Positions 61,845 to 64,000 of a stretch of DNA of 64,000 nt are shown here, piece by piece; within the stretch, counting starts at the first letter, position 1; every line of letters starts with the position of its first letter. The notes beneath the pieces were generated by a model. That model saw only the letters and a list, made by a program, of their open reading frames with translations, ran no database searches and was not told the DNA's origin. The stretch spans positions 62,001 through 126,000 of the forward strand of contig CANLWB010000001.1 in the NCBI GenBank assembly GCA_947494695.1, read 5' to 3'. This DNA comes from an uncultured Flavobacteriaceae bacterium (lineage in GTDB: Bacteria; Bacteroidota; Bacteroidia; Flavobacteriales; Flavobacteriaceae). Made by a program: the position numbers and the translations under genes.

Positions 61845-62792
61845 TTACCATGTAGTTTTTAAAGGGGTTGTAAAATATTGCCCCGGTTGTATGCCTAAGT
61901 GCACGTATTTGGTTCCTGAAAGTATGCCGGCATCAGAACTTATAATGTTAACCTTAAGAAGTTTTCCGTATTTACAATAAACAAATAGACCTTCTTGTGG
62001 ATGTGCATGAACGATTTGTCCGGGTGTTTTTCCCAAAATAGGTTGACTATCTACAGGAGATACTTCCATAATTTTTATTGGAGTACCTTGATAGTAGGTG
62101 GTTGCCCCGCCATATTTGGGATTACAGGCATTAATTAATTGTTCGATATCGTCTGCCGTTTGCTGTTCCCAGTCTATATACATATCATGGGCTTTAGGGC
62201 GATTGTTATATACCGCATGGGTTGCCAATTGCGATTTAAAATTAGAAGGGCTTATAACCAAAACAAGAGCTTGTTTAGTTAGCTCCTCAAGCATATTGCT
62301 CATTTTAGAATGTACCATACCGAGCGTTTCACCTGGAATAATAGGAACAGGTTGCTCTATAAGAATCTTACCGGTATCCCAGTTTTTATCCATTTGATGG
62401 ATGGTAATGGCCGTTTGTCTTTCTCCCCGTTTAATTGACCAAAATAAGGGGTTGGGACCTCTATTTTCGGGTAACTTTCCAAAATGAATATTTAAAAACC
62501 CGTATCTAGGTATTGATAATAAATCTTTAGAAATTTTAAGAGAAAATCCACAAACTAAAATAAGGTCGGGAGTTTTGTCTTCCAACCATGTTTTAAAGGT
62601 TTGATTGATATTGTCCTTATTGATTAAGAAGGTATCGACCCCTTCATTTTGTACGGATTTAACCCAAAAGTCGTCTTGAGTATGTTGAATTTCAAACTCT
62701 TGAAAACATACACCGTGTAGGTAATTGTTCTTAGAAAGATAATGGTATATCTGGTGAGAGACTGGAAAACTTCCAATAAGTATGACTTTCAT
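61845..62792 (-). CDS. Formyltransferase-fold protein (Fmt-related)
   Basis: A 315-residue protein of the formyltetrahydrofolate-dependent formyltransferase superfamily. The catalytic Asn-His-Asp set can be placed: NIHFGKLPENRGPNP supplies Asn and His, and NWDTGKILIEQ supplies Asp. The N-terminal Rossmann start is KVILIGSFPVSHQIYHYLS. The C-terminal part (GQIVHAHPQEGLFVYCKYGK) resembles the Fmt C-terminal OB-like domain. It is not near def or rpmB genes, and is probably not the housekeeping Fmt; it may formylate a sugar amine, as WlaRD or VioF do. Its neighbours are the collar protein and a Tat-signal protein. Confidence 0.8.
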   Translation of the reverse strand: MKVILIGSFPVSHQIYHYLSKNNYLHGVCFQEFEIQHTQDDFWVKSVQNEGVDTFLINKDNINQTFKTWLEDKTPDLILVCGFSLKISKDLLSIPRYGFLNIHFGKLPENRGPNPLFWSIKRGERQTAITIHQMDKNWDTGKILIEQPVPIIPGETLGMVHSKMSNMLEELTKQALVLVISPSNFKSQLATHAVYNNRPKAHDMYIDWEQQTADDIEQLINACNPKYGGATTYYQGTPIKIMEVSPVDSQPILGKTPGQIVHAHPQEGLFVYCKYGKLLKVNIISSDAGILSGTKYVHLGIQPGQYFTTPLKTTW

Positions 62793-62887
62793 GAATTCAA
62801 TGTTTATAAGACATGTGTTGAGCTTATCAAATAGTGATAGGGCTTAAACTTTAAGATAATGTGTAGCATTATTGTGGTATTAAACCT

Positions 62888-63472
62888 CTACTGAACTATA
62901 GCAACCTGTCTTTTAGAAGATCCTATTAAAGTAATGGTGTTCCCTTCGGTATTTTTATAAGCAAATTTTGCTTCCTTCCCGTGCGATTCACTTATAATTT
63001 CGTTTGGGGTAGAAAACGCCACAACATCTAGGTTTAATGCATGCGAATCTGAACTTTTACTAAAATTCTCTATGAGCGAATTAAACGCAGCTGTTGTATT
63101 TTCATTAAGAATGTAAAAGTTACAATTGTTTTCATGGGCTACTAATAGAGCCAGTTCGTGGGATTTAAATCCTAATAAAGATGTTTTGTTTAAGGGTATT
63201 GCAAAACAATTTACACTTAGTTTTACAAGTTCTTTAGACTTAAAGTGATATCCTTTTTCCAAAAGGACATTTAATAATTGCCCATAAGCATCTTGGAAAT
63301 GCAGGGGTAAATTGGTTCCTGAAACATAGTCGAGTCGGTTTGAAATTCGGTCGAACCCTGCCCCAATAGAAAAAATGGAAATGGCGTTGTTATTGGCAAA
63401 AACAGAGGTTGGTATCATTGTTACGGCACTTAAACCAATAGTGCCGGATGATAGAAATTTTCTTCGGTTCAT
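62888..63472 (-). CDS. Uncharacterised Tat-signal protein
   Basis: A 194-residue protein starting at ATG 63472 with a twin-arginine signal (NRRKFLSSGTIGLSAVT, with AxA-type end SVFANN). The mature part has no known motif; it is mixed helix-strand (LHFQDAYGQLLNVLLEKGYH, SLLGFKSHELALLVAHENNC). It precedes the formyltransferase gene by 95 bp on the same strand and is the first gene of the four-gene leftward group. Function unknown. Confidence 0.7.
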   Translation of the reverse strand: MNRRKFLSSGTIGLSAVTMIPTSVFANNNAISIFSIGAGFDRISNRLDYVSGTNLPLHFQDAYGQLLNVLLEKGYHFKSKELVKLSVNCFAIPLNKTSLLGFKSHELALLVAHENNCNFYILNENTTAAFNSLIENFSKSSDSHALNLDVVAFSTPNEIISESHGKEAKFAYKNTEGNTITLIGSSKRQVAIVQ

Positions 63473-63882
63473 TTGAGAGAGCAATGTAATGTTGTGTAAT
63501 CAGTTAAATTGTTAATTTTTGAGAGCTTAAACAGATTGGTTAAATTTATAAGAAATTCACTATATTTTTTGAAATAATCTACTTTTTAGAATTAACTTTA
63601 GTGTAAACAATTCATTTTAAATGAATTAACATAAGAGTGTTTGTCAATATTGTCTTGTTTTTTCTACAAAAAGTGTGAAAACGAGACCCTGTTTTTGTAA
63701 TACAATAAATACAATTTGCTGATAATGAGTCAGATCTAGAATTATTTCATTCTTAATTTGAGGCCATTTTATAATTTAAGGCGGCATGAAATGGTTTTCA
63801 GGGTGTGATGATATTATTGTGTTATCACATAAATTAGTAGTTTAGTAGTAGTAATTTAATATGGGGCGATTTGGATTGAAAA
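63473..63882. other. Intergenic region without recognisable gene
   Basis: About 410 AT-rich bases with no ORF and no strong hairpin. A TAGTAG-type short direct repeat lies near 63837-63852. The right end holds the ferritin promoter. Confidence 0.45.
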
Positions 63883-63917
63883 TTGACCTAGGATAGACCA
63901 AAGAATTTTTAACTTTG
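63883..63917 (+). promoter_or_regulatory. Promoter of the ferritin gene
   Basis: TTG at 63883-63885 and TAACTTTG at 63910-63917 are 24 bases apart, slightly long for the consensus. The ATG follows 14 bases after the -7 box. No obvious iron-type palindrome is present. Confidence 0.45.
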
Positions 63918-63931
63918 TAAAAAAGACAATT

Positions 63932-64000
63932 ATGTTATCAAAAAGTATAGAAGAAGCACTAAATAATCAAATTAGGATTGAAGCCGAGTCTTCACAAATA
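63932..64000 (+). CDS. ftnA: Ferritin, N-terminal end (runs off right edge)
   Basis: Twenty-three codons from ATG 63932 to the right edge give MLSKSIEEALNNQIRIEAES and then SQI, the standard start of bacterial non-haem ferritin, including Glu in the position that later binds the dinuclear iron site. Ferritin stores iron as a 24-mer. The rest lies outside the window. Confidence 0.88.
   Translation, partial: MLSKSIEEALNNQIRIEAESSQI

Noticed and set aside
1-64000. CRISPR array, rRNA, tRNA, integrase or attachment site
   Set aside because: No regularly spaced repeats, no rRNA-like blocks and no tRNA-like T-loop patterns were seen by eye.

Overview
The window looks like a chromosomal segment of a marine member of the Flavobacteriaceae (phylum Bacteroidota). 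The reasons are the AT-rich sequence, the gliding lipoprotein gene gldH, a secreted protein with a type IX secretion (T9SS) C-terminal signal, an ECF sigma factor paired with a membrane/beta-barrel protein, many genes preceded by the Bacteroidota -7 promoter element TAnnTTTG, and a GH117-type hydrolase of the kind used on red-algal galactans. The genus cannot be fixed from the sequence alone. There are no rRNA or tRNA genes, no CRISPR array, no insertion sequence and no prophage. It is mostly core genome with small accessory patches and many short palindromic intergenic elements.

Layout. 1-2.35 kb: the 5' part of a large sensor/regulator gene running off the left edge, next to a GH117-like lipoprotein hydrolase. 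2.9-8.7 kb: acyl-CoA thioesterase, an HU-like/SPOR membrane protein, dprA, trpS, a GlsB-type membrane protein and a plsC-type acyltransferase, with two MITE-like palindromes at 7.3-7.6 kb. 9-12.8 kb: ECF sigma factor with its membrane partner, a lipoprotein, and recA. 13.2-15.7 kb: trhO, trhP and a ferredoxin in one tight transcription unit; the first two make the hydroxyl group of wobble uridine-34 in tRNA by two different chemistries. 15.8-19.9 kb: ricT-like PSP1 protein, gldH and a PBP1A. 20-21.5 kb: a 3-oxoacid CoA-transferase (scoAB). 21.8-27.5 kb: a leftward series with a fused two-domain ABC ATPase, a DEDD exonuclease, a serine hydrolase, a DUF4442 hotdog protein, ogt and a CNNM/CBS protein. 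28.3-28.7 kb: a decayed alpha/beta hydrolase.

29-40.6 kb is a large haem biosynthesis region. Leftward run hemA, a hemC-hemD fusion, hemE, hemF and hemB, interleaved with small genes (EI24 protein, GNAT, CHMI-like tautomerase, hotdog thioesterase). Rightward run an AraC-type regulator, hemH and a hemJ-like protoporphyrinogen oxidase. A perfect 10-bp-arm palindrome sits just ahead of the AraC gene in the divergent hemA/AraC intergenic region and is a candidate iron or haem operator. Together these genes cover glutamyl-tRNA to protohaem except hemL.

40.7-58.8 kb is mixed housekeeping: a histidine kinase, a DsbD-N-like protein, a crotonase, a radical SAM protein, two AraC regulators, an HD hydrolase, an acyl-ACP desaturase with an acyltransferase, a bacilliredoxin, a TerB/DnaJ protein, a HEAT-repeat protein, a membrane-anchored winged-helix regulator beside yceI, an LD-carboxypeptidase and metG. 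59-63.5 kb holds the most accessory-looking block: a Tat-signal protein, a formyltransferase-fold enzyme, a phage-tail-collar protein and a T9SS-exported Ig-like repeat protein, all leftward; this is the best candidate for an undescribed system. The window ends in the first codons of a ferritin gene.
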